Source: DAOOVD01 sp035369845 (GTDB lineage Bacteria; Bacillota; Desulfotomaculia; Desulfotomaculales; Pelotomaculaceae). From it: DNA of 64,000 nt. The number at the start of each line of letters is the position of its first letter. Within the stretch, counting starts at the first letter, position 1. Shown piece after piece: positions 8,100 through 14,694 of this stretch. The notes under the pieces were generated by a model. The model was not told the DNA's origin and did no database searches. It saw nothing but the letters and a program-made list of their open reading frames with translations. The DNA lies in the NCBI GenBank assembly GCA_035369845.1, contig DAOOVD010000003.1, positions 1 to 64,000 on the forward strand. The letters run 5' to 3'. A program made the translations under genes and the position numbers.

Positions 8100-8718
8100 T
8101 TACCCCCCTAAGATTGCTCTCTACATCGCTTCCTGTGTTTTTACCTATAGCACCGCTGGTGATGAAACGGTCCGCGACAAATATTTTCAGCCCGCTGCAG
8201 CGCAGTTCGCTTAACTGCCGGAACGGAGGGCACGCTGAAAAATATTGCTGAAATTCGGCACGCACCAGTTCGACCAGACTCCGTGGCAACCGTCCGCTCA
8301 TGGGATTCGTTGCTGCATCAGCGTGAATAGCCGTGGGAACTATCCCGTATATGACCAGCACATTGGTCTTTTCGTGCAACGGCGGGGCGGGAAGATACGG
8401 GCGCTCACTGAGCAAATCGGCCAGCGCCTGAGGGTTCTTGACCACTTCCAGCGCCCACGCGCTGTGAGCTTTCGTCGCGCTACCGGCTTTTTTCCAGCAA
8501 GGGTTGCTCTCGAGCCAGCGTTCGAAGCTGCCCCTGGAAAAAGGCACGCTGATAACGCGCACGGCGTCTGAATATATCAGCTCTGCTAAGAAATCCTGCC
8601 ATTCTAAAAGATAATCTTTGTACTCGAGCCCGCCAGGGTAATCTTCGGGAAAATATACGGTCGCGGCTACAAGACTTCCTTCGCGGGCCACGCCCGGAAA
8701 AATGTCGTACTCCAGCAT
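8044..8718 (-). CDS. Cassette protein Y, copy B, shortened
   Basis: This protein of 224 residues is paralogous to 2249-3238. It shares the EGSLVAA, EYKDYLLEWQ, SAWALEVVKNPQ, YGIVPT and ADRFI blocks, but similarity stops just after ADRFI. The last 40 residues are unrelated, Ser/Asn/Glu-rich, and overlap the parB-like A start. About 100 residues of the longer copy are missing. The abrupt loss at the border with the next cassette fits a tandem-duplication junction that trimmed the 3' end. The start ATG 8718 is preceded by GGGGG. The N-terminal part is well kept, so it may still be functional. Confidence 0.75.
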   Translation of the reverse strand: MLEYDIFPGVAREGSLVAATVYFPEDYPGGLEYKDYLLEWQDFLAELIYSDAVRVISVPFSRGSFERWLESNPCWKKAGSATKAHSAWALEVVKNPQALADLLSERPYLPAPPLHEKTNVLVIYGIVPTAIHADAATNPMSGRLPRSLVELVRAEFQQYFSACPPFRQLSELRCSGLKIFVADRFITSGAIGKNTGSDVESNLRGVNESYGGNQSETSETAPKK

Positions 8719-8752
8719 ACAAAATAACCCCCTATCTGCAAACGGCAGTTCC

Positions 8753-9961
8753 TTATGCCGTCTTTTTCTTTTTGGCCGGCACCACTACGGGCTTTTCTTT
8801 CTGCAGGACGGCGGCTGCGGAAATCATATATTTGTGCCCCTCTTTCGGATCGAACATGATGTCCAGCATTAATTCTTCCATCACTGCCCGCAACCCCCTG
8901 GCGCCTGTAACCCTCTCCAGCGCTTTCCGGGCTATCGCTTCCAAAGCTCCCGGAGCGAACTCCAGCGTCACCCCGTCCGGCTCCAAGAGCGCCTGATACT
9001 GCTTTACCAGGGCATTTTTTGGCTCAGTAAGTATCCGCACGAGATCGCCTTCGGACAGCGCATCCAGCGTCACTATAACCGGCAGCCTGCCGATCAACTC
9101 GGGAATAAAACCAAACTTAACCAGGTCTTCGGTCGCGACATCTTTTATGCCGCTATTTCCCTGCCTGAACGCCGAACCGAAACCAATGACTTTTTCGTTC
9201 GTCCTTTCCTGGACAATCTTATCCAGGCCAACGAAAGCGCCGCCGCAAACAAAAAGGATGTTAGCGGTGTTGATTTGTATGAATCCCTGGTGCGGGTGCT
9301 TGCGGCCGCCCTGCGCCGGCACATTCGCCACGGTACCTTCTAAAATTTTCAACAAGGCCTGCTGAACGCCTTCTCCGGAAACGTCCCTGGTGATGGACGG
9401 GTTTTCGGACTTGCGGGCGATTTTGTCAATCTCGTCAATGTACACTATCCCCTTTTCGGCTCTTGCAACATCGTAGTCCACTGCCTGGATGAGCTTCAGC
9501 AGGATGTTCTCCACGTCCTCGCCTACGTAGCCGGCTTCGGTAAGAGAGGTGGCATCGGCGATAACAAAAGGCACCTTAAGCAGCTTTGCTAAGGTCTCCA
9601 CCAGGTAGGTCTTGCCGCTGCCGGTCGGCCCCAAAAGCAGGACGTTGCTCTTCTGGATCTCCAAATTGCTGCCGTGGCTGAGCCTCTTGTAGTGGTTGTA
9701 GGCCGCTACGGCCAGGGTTTTCTTCGCCTTATCCTGGCCAACCACGTATTTATCTAGTTGCTCCTTGATTGTCTTGGGTTTGGGAACGATTATTTCCTGT
9801 TTGACCTCAAAGTCTTCTTCCATCATAATTTCGTTGCATAAGCAAATACATTCGTCGCAAATATATACTCCCGGCCCGGCGACGAGCTTTTTGACCGCAT
9901 CCTGAGCCTTGCCGCAAAAGGAACAATGAGGGGGTTTATCGTTTGTTCTTGATTTTACCAA
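8753..9961 (-). CDS. clpX: ClpX-type AAA+ unfoldase, cassette copy B
   Basis: This second complete ClpX of the element has about 402 residues from TTG 9961, with AAAGGAG 11 bases upstream, the same arrangement as copy A. It has a C4 zinc finger (CSFCGK ... CDECICLC), Walker [15 protein letters not shown] pore loop, Walker [15 protein letters not shown] loop, VIGFGS ClpP-docking loop and GARGLR sensor 2. The in-frame extension to 10090 overlaps protein X and is not part of the gene. The two copies are very similar in the AAA+ core. They differ in the zinc-finger linker and near the docking loop, which could give different substrate choice. A C-terminal KKKKTA tail is shared by both. Confidence 0.95.
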   Translation of the reverse strand: MVKSRTNDKPPHCSFCGKAQDAVKKLVAGPGVYICDECICLCNEIMMEEDFEVKQEIIVPKPKTIKEQLDKYVVGQDKAKKTLAVAAYNHYKRLSHGSNLEIQKSNVLLLGPTGSGKTYLVETLAKLLKVPFVIADATSLTEAGYVGEDVENILLKLIQAVDYDVARAEKGIVYIDEIDKIARKSENPSITRDVSGEGVQQALLKILEGTVANVPAQGGRKHPHQGFIQINTANILFVCGGAFVGLDKIVQERTNEKVIGFGSAFRQGNSGIKDVATEDLVKFGFIPELIGRLPVIVTLDALSEGDLVRILTEPKNALVKQYQALLEPDGVTLEFAPGALEAIARKALERVTGARGLRAVMEELMLDIMFDPKEGHKYMISAAAVLQKEKPVVVPAKKKKTA

Positions 9962-9990
9962 AGTACCAACATCTCCTTTTTGGCTAATGG

Positions 9991-10824
9991 TTAACACTCT
10001 ACCTGCTGAGAGATCAGCATCTGCCCTGAAAAATCCAGCGCTACCCTCTCGATCACCAAACCTACAGTGCTTTCGATTTTCGGCAGCCACTTTTCGAGCA
10101 GGGCGTATTCTTCGTGTGCATGGTTAATTTCCAGAAAACTGCGGTACGTATTTTTTAGAAACTGCTCCAGTGTACTGTCCAACTCGTTCTTCATCTCTTC
10201 TATCTCGTGATTCTTTGTACTGCGCCCGATGGTGGCACTGAGGCTTTTTGCCACAGCCCGAACATAGAACAGAAGGTCCAGATGGGACTTCGCTACAGTA
10301 CTTTTTATAGCTCCACGCCGGTAATTGTTCTCCAGAAGTTTAAGGCCGCAGACGGCAGCAGCCTTGTAGAACCAATCTGGGTCGGAAAAAGATTTTTTGA
10401 ATACCAGGGCATTGCTTTTACCGACATATTTTGGGTCAGTTAATTTCTTGACAACGTATTCCATAAACAAACAAAAATTGCGGGCTATCCACACCCCGCC
10501 GTCGAAATGGTCGCGGTTCTCTAGTTGATAAAGAGTTACTACGCCCGGCCTGGTCTTGCCGTTTCTTGTATAATCATTCAGCCAAGCAACCAGCTTGCTT
10601 TTGCTGGCAAGACCTTCCGGAACGTCGGACATTAAATCGGCATAAAATATAGCATTGCAATGTTTGATCAGGTATACCTCGATAGCCACGTCAAGCTCGT
10701 GCTCTATCCTCTTTTGCGTCTCTGCGGCAATGAGTTTCTCCGGCGCCAGAAGCGTCAGTGCGCCGTCTGAACCCAACGACAGAAACGACTTTTTGGGCAG
10801 CAAATCATTAAACGACAACTTCAA
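9991..10824 (-). CDS. Cassette protein X, copy B (unknown function)
   Basis: This protein has about 277 residues from TTG 10824, which has GGGAGG eight bases upstream; the frame is open to 10875. It is paralogous to 5900-6736 with the same motif order ([67 protein letters not shown]). The N-terminal 40 residues differ. The start lies inside the end of the parB-like gene B, so translation is coupled as in copy A. No enzyme motif is recognised. Confidence 0.8.
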   Translation of the reverse strand: MKLSFNDLLPKKSFLSLGSDGALTLLAPEKLIAAETQKRIEHELDVAIEVYLIKHCNAIFYADLMSDVPEGLASKSKLVAWLNDYTRNGKTRPGVVTLYQLENRDHFDGGVWIARNFCLFMEYVVKKLTDPKYVGKSNALVFKKSFSDPDWFYKAAAVCGLKLLENNYRRGAIKSTVAKSHLDLLFYVRAVAKSLSATIGRSTKNHEIEEMKNELDSTLEQFLKNTYRSFLEINHAHEEYALLEKWLPKIESTVGLVIERVALDFSGQMLISQQVEC

Positions 10825-12322
10825 TATAATCGCCTCCCGCTCTCGCATCCAGCGATACCATGTTGCGCAGTTCACCGGCTATTTTTATCAAAAGGTCTGC
10901 GCAGTCCATAACATCTTTGTAGGCAACCGTATCTATAGACCGCCGCTCCATTTCATAACGTAGTTTGGTGACGTGTTTGCCTACGTCCTGCGCTATCTTC
11001 GTTACGATTTCCCGTACCCAGTAGCGGTCCTTTGTTTCAATTTGTTCCCTGGTCAGGCCGAGCAGCTCCGATTCGGCTTTTTCTTTTTCTTTCTTCAGGG
11101 TTTTAATCGTCTGCTTTAGTTCCTCATAATCCTCGGGCACTTTTTCAACTACTTCCGGCGGGCGGGATTCTAGTTCGACAATCTTCTTGTTCAGCTCCGC
11201 GATCTGTTCCTGAAGACTTTTTATCTTGGCGTCCCGGCTGGCAAGATCTTTGCGAAAACGTTCTTCAACGGCCCGGTGGGCATTGGTCAGCTTTTCTTCT
11301 ATTTCCCTAACTTTGGCCTCGGCCTTTTCTTTATCCTGCTTGAGTTTTTCTGCCCTCTCAGATAACCGGTTCACTCTTTCCTGAAACTTGACAATTTCTT
11401 CCTCAACCGCCTTTTGTTCTTCTTTCCTTGCATCTTTTATGGCTTCTTCCATCCGGTTCTGAACATCGGAAAGCTCCCTGCGCACGTCATGCAGCTCGTC
11501 TTCAGCTTCGATGGCCCGGTTTTCCAGAGCCTGAGCATCGGCTTTGGCCCTTTCCAACTCCTTTTCCAGTTGCTCCTTTTCCTCGACTTTCTTGCGCAGT
11601 TCCTTTATTTCTGCAACAGTCATATCCGCAATTTGTTCTTTGATCTGGCGGTAAATTTCAGTCTGCGCTTCGGGTGACAGATAGGCTACCTGCTCGGCTG
11701 CTGAGGTGCCCAGTTTACCGGAAGAAACCATTGCCTGAAATTCAGATATCAGGTCGTTGAGTTTTAAAATGCGTTTAACCGCCTTTTCGTTCGGCAGACC
11801 CAAAGCCTTTGCGATATCTTCGAGTGTTTTACCAGTATCTGTATTTTTCAAGAGGACATTTTGTCCTCTTGAAATTTCCGAAAATTTTCCAGTATGCCTA
11901 TCCCATCTCTTGCCGCCCCAGCCGACTTCCCAATACTTAGCCAGAAACTTTGCCCTTTTTGCCACCTTCATCGGGTCGCCACCGCCCTGCCGCCGCTCTT
12001 CGTTGTCAGCTATAAGCAGGTAAGTGATAATCTCTTCCCATTCTTCTTCGGTTTCAGCTCTCGGCCGGATCTCCTGGAACGGTACCTCTTTCAACCCTAG
12101 TTCCAGAGCTATGCGCAGCCGTTGGTGACCGGACACTACGGTGTTGTCCTCCAGTATCCACAGCGGTGTCCTGATTCCACCGGCCTCTATGCTCCGGCGG
12201 ACCTCCTGGTATTTATCATTGTCCAGATCATCGTAGAACTCGGCATTTTTCGGGTGAGGTTTTAGCAGCTTTGGATCTATTAAACCCTCCTTGATTATGT
12301 CATATATTTTAGCATCGAGCAT
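10808..12322 (-). CDS. ParB-like protein with long coiled coil, cassette copy B
   Basis: This protein of 504 residues has the same architecture as copy A: a ParB domain with LLKPHPKN, VVSGHQRLRIA and LLIADNEERRQ; a helix-turn-helix (KTLEDIAKALGLPNEKAVKRILK); about 200 residues of coiled coil; and a helical C-terminal part. It carries an extra insert after SGHQRLRIA and a longer linker. From ISEFQAM to the start of the coil, 90 of 100 residues match copy A, whereas the ParB domain and the C-terminus have diverged much more. The start ATG 12322 has AAGGAG ten bases upstream. It heads the leftward cassette run. Confidence 0.85.
   Translation of the reverse strand: MLDAKIYDIIKEGLIDPKLLKPHPKNAEFYDDLDNDKYQEVRRSIEAGGIRTPLWILEDNTVVSGHQRLRIALELGLKEVPFQEIRPRAETEEEWEEIITYLLIADNEERRQGGGDPMKVAKRAKFLAKYWEVGWGGKRWDRHTGKFSEISRGQNVLLKNTDTGKTLEDIAKALGLPNEKAVKRILKLNDLISEFQAMVSSGKLGTSAAEQVAYLSPEAQTEIYRQIKEQIADMTVAEIKELRKKVEEKEQLEKELERAKADAQALENRAIEAEDELHDVRRELSDVQNRMEEAIKDARKEEQKAVEEEIVKFQERVNRLSERAEKLKQDKEKAEAKVREIEEKLTNAHRAVEERFRKDLASRDAKIKSLQEQIAELNKKIVELESRPPEVVEKVPEDYEELKQTIKTLKKEKEKAESELLGLTREQIETKDRYWVREIVTKIAQDVGKHVTKLRYEMERRSIDTVAYKDVMDCADLLIKIAGELRNMVSLDARAGGDYIEVVV
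11846..11874. repeat. Palindrome inside parB-like gene B
   Basis: Thirteen-base perfect arms (TTTCAAGAGGACA and its complement) surround a TTT spacer. It encodes SRGQNVLLK in the linker before the helix-turn-helix, the same place as the palindrome in copy A. Confidence 0.85.
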
Positions 12323-12349
12323 CCGAAATCAACTCCTTCTTTTGGTTTC

Positions 12350-12383
12350 CAAAAAACTTCAGGGAGCCGTGATATCGGCTCCC
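12350..12383 (-). terminator. Terminator after the 101-residue gene
   Basis: GGGAGCCG / CGGCTCCC arms at 12362-12383 are followed on the minus strand by TGAAGTTTTTT. It separates the small upstream gene from the ParB/ClpX cassettes. A near copy of this sequence lies at 13072-13110. Confidence 0.8.
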
Positions 12384-12393
12384 CGAAAACGTC

Positions 12394-12699
12394 TTAATTT
12401 GTCTGTCGCATGATGATGCCAGCAATTGCACATTCCCTTATCGCTCGGTTGGCCTGTTTGTACCTTTCGTAAGCAATCTTTGCCTCATGATTTTCATCGA
12501 CATCAGCAAAGAAAGCATCCAGCTTTGATTCCAACGATTTATCAGCAAGCAGGTTACGCAAATTATGTTGTTCTCCAGACACCCCACTGGAAATATAAAA
12601 CGAAACTGCTTTAATCAGGTTCTGTTCAAAAGCTTTCCAAAATGGATCAACACGGTTATGTTGTTCAAAAACAGCCTTTTCTTCCGATTGTTTGTACAT
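12394..12699 (-). CDS. Hypothetical protein, 101 residues
   Basis: It is a small charged helical protein with no recognised domain, no signal peptide and no membrane segment. It lies alone between two terminators of similar sequence, so it is probably its own transcription unit. The start ATG 12699 has AAGGAG about 10 bases upstream. Confidence 0.6.
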   Translation of the reverse strand: MYKQSEEKAVFEQHNRVDPFWKAFEQNLIKAVSFYISSGVSGEQHNLRNLLADKSLESKLDAFFADVDENHEAKIAYERYKQANRAIRECAIAGIIMRQTN

Positions 12700-12785
12700 T
12701 CAATTCATCTCCTTCTATTAAAGGATTTTTTTGTAATTTGTAGAATTTCCCAGCATCAACTAACTTCGAAAGGAGGGTTTAGGAA

Positions 12786-12974
12786 TTGTCTGCCGTGCAA
12801 AACGAAAGTCCTAACAGTTCCTGCTGCCCTTTTACAAAAAATACTTGTTCTAAAGAGTGTCCACTAAGTTTTCCTTATCCTAACAGAGTTGCTGTTTGTG
12901 CGTTTACCGCAATTGCTATGCTTTTATACAACATAGAAGCACGACTTAACGACATAAAAAACAATATACGATAA
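12786..12974 (+). CDS. Small cysteine-rich protein, 62 residues
   Basis: This frame opens with TTG 12786 and an AAAGGAGGG ribosome binding site eight bases upstream, the best such site nearby. The first half has Cys-Cys-x6-Cys-x3-Cys (SCCPFTKNTCSKECPL). A short hydrophobic stretch (VAVCAFTAIAMLL) and a basic helix follow. It is on the plus strand in the middle of a long minus-strand region. It may be a metal-binding or small membrane-associated protein; no family is recognised. Evidence is the ribosome binding site, the clean frame and the Cys pattern. Confidence 0.55.
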   Translation: MSAVQNESPNSSCCPFTKNTCSKECPLSFPYPNRVAVCAFTAIAMLLYNIEARLNDIKNNIR

Positions 12975-13071
12975 ATCCCTCCTTTTTTATCAGGATTATC
13001 AGGATTGCCAAAAAATCTAGGGGGTTCTTAACAGTTACCTTACTCCCGACAAAGTTCAATTTAGATTCTTC

Positions 13072-13110
13072 CCAAAAAACTTCAGGGAGCCGTGAAATCA
13101 GCTCCCTGAA
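13072..13110 (-). terminator. Terminator after the HNH-HTH gene
   Basis: Ten-base arms TTCAGGGAGC (13081-13090) and GCTCCCTGAA (13101-13110) are followed on the minus strand by GTTTTTTGGG. The hairpin and its flank are nearly the same as 12350-12383, so one was copied from the other. Confidence 0.8.
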
Positions 13111-13114
13111 TACA

Positions 13115-13924
13115 TTAGCCAACCAGTTCAATCAACTTTTCCCGCAACCACTCCGCTCCTGGCCCTCCCTTTGCAATGACGCTTTCGACCTTTGCATAAA
13201 CCTTTTTTGCCTCCTGTATTTCGTCTGCTTCTTCCTTTTTTGCAATGTCTTTGAATTCATCGCTTGCCTCCTCTTCGATAATCAGTTTGCGCATCTGTCT
13301 GGTGCTCAGATGCTCGTCGGCAGCCCTGGCTAAGATTTCATAAGGGTCTTTCTTAGACGTTAACGCAATATTGTGGTGCTCAAACTTCAGGCCAGGTATC
13401 CGCATGCTTTCTTCGGGAAAAGCCTTGTAAACCTTCACATATTTTCTTATAAAAGAAACGCTTACATTTAGTTGCGATGCCAGCCACTTAACACTTACCC
13501 CAGTGGACAATAGGGCATCCAGCAACTGCGCTTTGGTCCACTTTATGTCAATTTCCTGTTCGTCTAGCGATATGTACGCCTGAATCAATTCCTCAATTCC
13601 AGGTTCCTGCTCTTTCTCCGACAGCGGAGGGAATTTGTCGGGTACCGGTATTTCGATGGCCCGGCAGACTTCCTCGGGTGTTGTTTTCTCCCGCCTGGCA
13701 ACTATCTGAACAAGCACCAGCCGGTCAATTTTATATTCCTGGGCGGCCCGGTGGTGCTCCGGGCACAGCCTGATTCTGTTTAACAATATGTCTTTACCGC
13801 CTGTACCTCTGGTTTTAATATGGTGCGTCTCGACGTAACCCGGTTTGCCGCAGTATTCGCACCAGGCAACCGGTTCTTCCAGTTCGTAAGCAGGTTTATT
13901 AAGCGGAATAGTTGCAAGCTCCAA
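13115..13924 (-). CDS. HNH nuclease domain fused to a KorB/ParB-like helix-turn-helix
   Basis: This protein has 269 residues. Residues 20-65 form an HNH motif with zinc ligands: CEYCGKPGYVETHHI, then N-RIRLCPEHHRAA. The middle (about 130-180) has WLASQLNVSVSFIRKYVKVYKAFP, a helix-turn-helix of the type seen in ParB/KorB proteins. An acidic, helical C-terminus follows. HNH domains cut or nick DNA; a fused DNA-reading domain suggests site-specific action or a regulator. It is transcribed with the LexA-type and DUF2325 genes upstream. Which role it plays in the element is not visible. Confidence 0.75.
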   Translation of the reverse strand: MELATIPLNKPAYELEEPVAWCEYCGKPGYVETHHIKTRGTGGKDILLNRIRLCPEHHRAAQEYKIDRLVLVQIVARREKTTPEEVCRAIEIPVPDKFPPLSEKEQEPGIEELIQAYISLDEQEIDIKWTKAQLLDALLSTGVSVKWLASQLNVSVSFIRKYVKVYKAFPEESMRIPGLKFEHHNIALTSKKDPYEILARAADEHLSTRQMRKLIIEEEASDEFKDIAKKEEADEIQEAKKVYAKVESVIAKGGPGAEWLREKLIELVG

Positions 13925-13952
13925 AAAACAAATCCCCCTTTCCTTCGAGCTA

Positions 13953-14186
13953 TTATAACCGATCTTTTAGTACTCGCAAGGTGCGCGACTTGCCTGGTTC
14001 GAAATCGATGTATCCCTGTCGCCTAATTTTTGTAAGATGTTCGTGAATAGTTGCTGACGATCTTAACCCAACTATTGCACCTATTTCCCTAACCGACGGC
14101 GAGTAACCCTTAACCTGGATAAATTCTCGTATTGCATTGTAAATTTTTTGCTGGATCTCAGTCAAACTAAAACACCCCTCAACCAA
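13953..14186 (-). CDS. LexA-type DNA-binding domain protein without protease domain
   Basis: These 77 residues match the LexA N-terminal winged helix: SLTEIQQKIYNAIREFI-x-GYSPSVREIGAIVGLRSSATIHEHLTKIRRQGYI, ending at TLRVLKDRL. LexA is about 200 residues with a C-terminal Ser-Lys autoprotease. That part is absent, with no frameshifted remains. It could therefore bind SOS-like boxes but not self-cleave. It lies 28 bp before the HNH-HTH gene and next to DUF2325 and RecD2. Confidence 0.8.
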   Translation of the reverse strand: MVEGCFSLTEIQQKIYNAIREFIQVKGYSPSVREIGAIVGLRSSATIHEHLTKIRRQGYIDFEPGKSRTLRVLKDRL

Positions 14187-14192
14187 TTGGCC

Positions 14193-14453
14193 TTATGCTG
14201 TCATTTCCAGCTCAGTTATGCCCCGCTTTAAGTACAGCACTTTAACTCCGCGCCTCTTCGCCTCTTTTTTGACATAATGCATGGCTTTGTGGCTTATGAA
14301 TCCGGTCAGGATTATGACTAGATCAACCATCGGCAGGGCAAACACCTTCTTGCTCCTGCCGTCCCAGTGCAGCACTTCTTCGGCGCCGAATTTTTTCTTA
14401 AGATAATCAGCTTTTGTGCCCAGGTTGTCAGCGCCCACAACCAAACATCGCAT
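14193..14453 (-). CDS. DUF2325 family protein
   Basis: This protein of 86 residues starts MRCLVVGADNLG. It has the DUF2325 pattern of a Rossmann-like GADNLG, EVLHWDGR, VDLVIILTGFISHKAMHYVKKEAKRRGVKV. The family is small, cytosolic and of unproven function, often found on mobile elements. ATG 14453 has AAAGGAG nine bases upstream and overlaps the stop of the previous gene by one base, so the frame extension to 14513 is not used. Confidence 0.8.
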   Translation of the reverse strand: MRCLVVGADNLGTKADYLKKKFGAEEVLHWDGRSKKVFALPMVDLVIILTGFISHKAMHYVKKEAKRRGVKVLYLKRGITELEMTA

Positions 14454-14650
14454 CACTTTACACTCCTTTCCCTGTTTTTTTTGGGATATATACTGCCTTT
14501 TTTCATTTCCCACTCTACCGGACTATAAAACCTGGTCTTTTTTTTGATGCCCATCCTAACCAGCACAGGCCCTTTTCTGTCGAACATCCTGGCAATGTAC
14601 TCCAACTGCTCAGGTGTGAAATCAGCAGGACTGCCTTTGAACCTTTCCAT
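14453..14650 (-). CDS. Hypothetical protein, 65 residues
   Basis: It is a basic small protein (MERFKGSPADFTPEQLEYIARMF ... KKKTRFYSPVEWE) with no recognised domain. Its stop overlaps the start of the DUF2325 gene, which supports it as real and cotranslated. It begins just after the recD2 terminator. Confidence 0.5.
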   Translation of the reverse strand: MERFKGSPADFTPEQLEYIARMFDRKGPVLVRMGIKKKTRFYSPVEWEMKKGSIYPKKNRERSVK

Positions 14651-14659
14651 AATCTTACC

Positions 14660-14691
14660 CCAAAAATACTGAGGGCCGGACTAACCGGCCC
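14660..14691 (-). terminator. Terminator after recD2
   Basis: GGGCCGG / CCGGCCC arms at 14673-14691 are followed on the minus strand by TCAGTATTTTTGGGG. It directly follows the recD2 stop codon. Confidence 0.8.
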
Positions 14692-14694
14692 TGT

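Noticed and set aside
13953..14186. LexA-like gene as a truncated lexA pseudogene
   Set aside because: No remains of the protease domain follow and the next gene starts in normal operon spacing, so a stand-alone DNA-binding protein is more likely.
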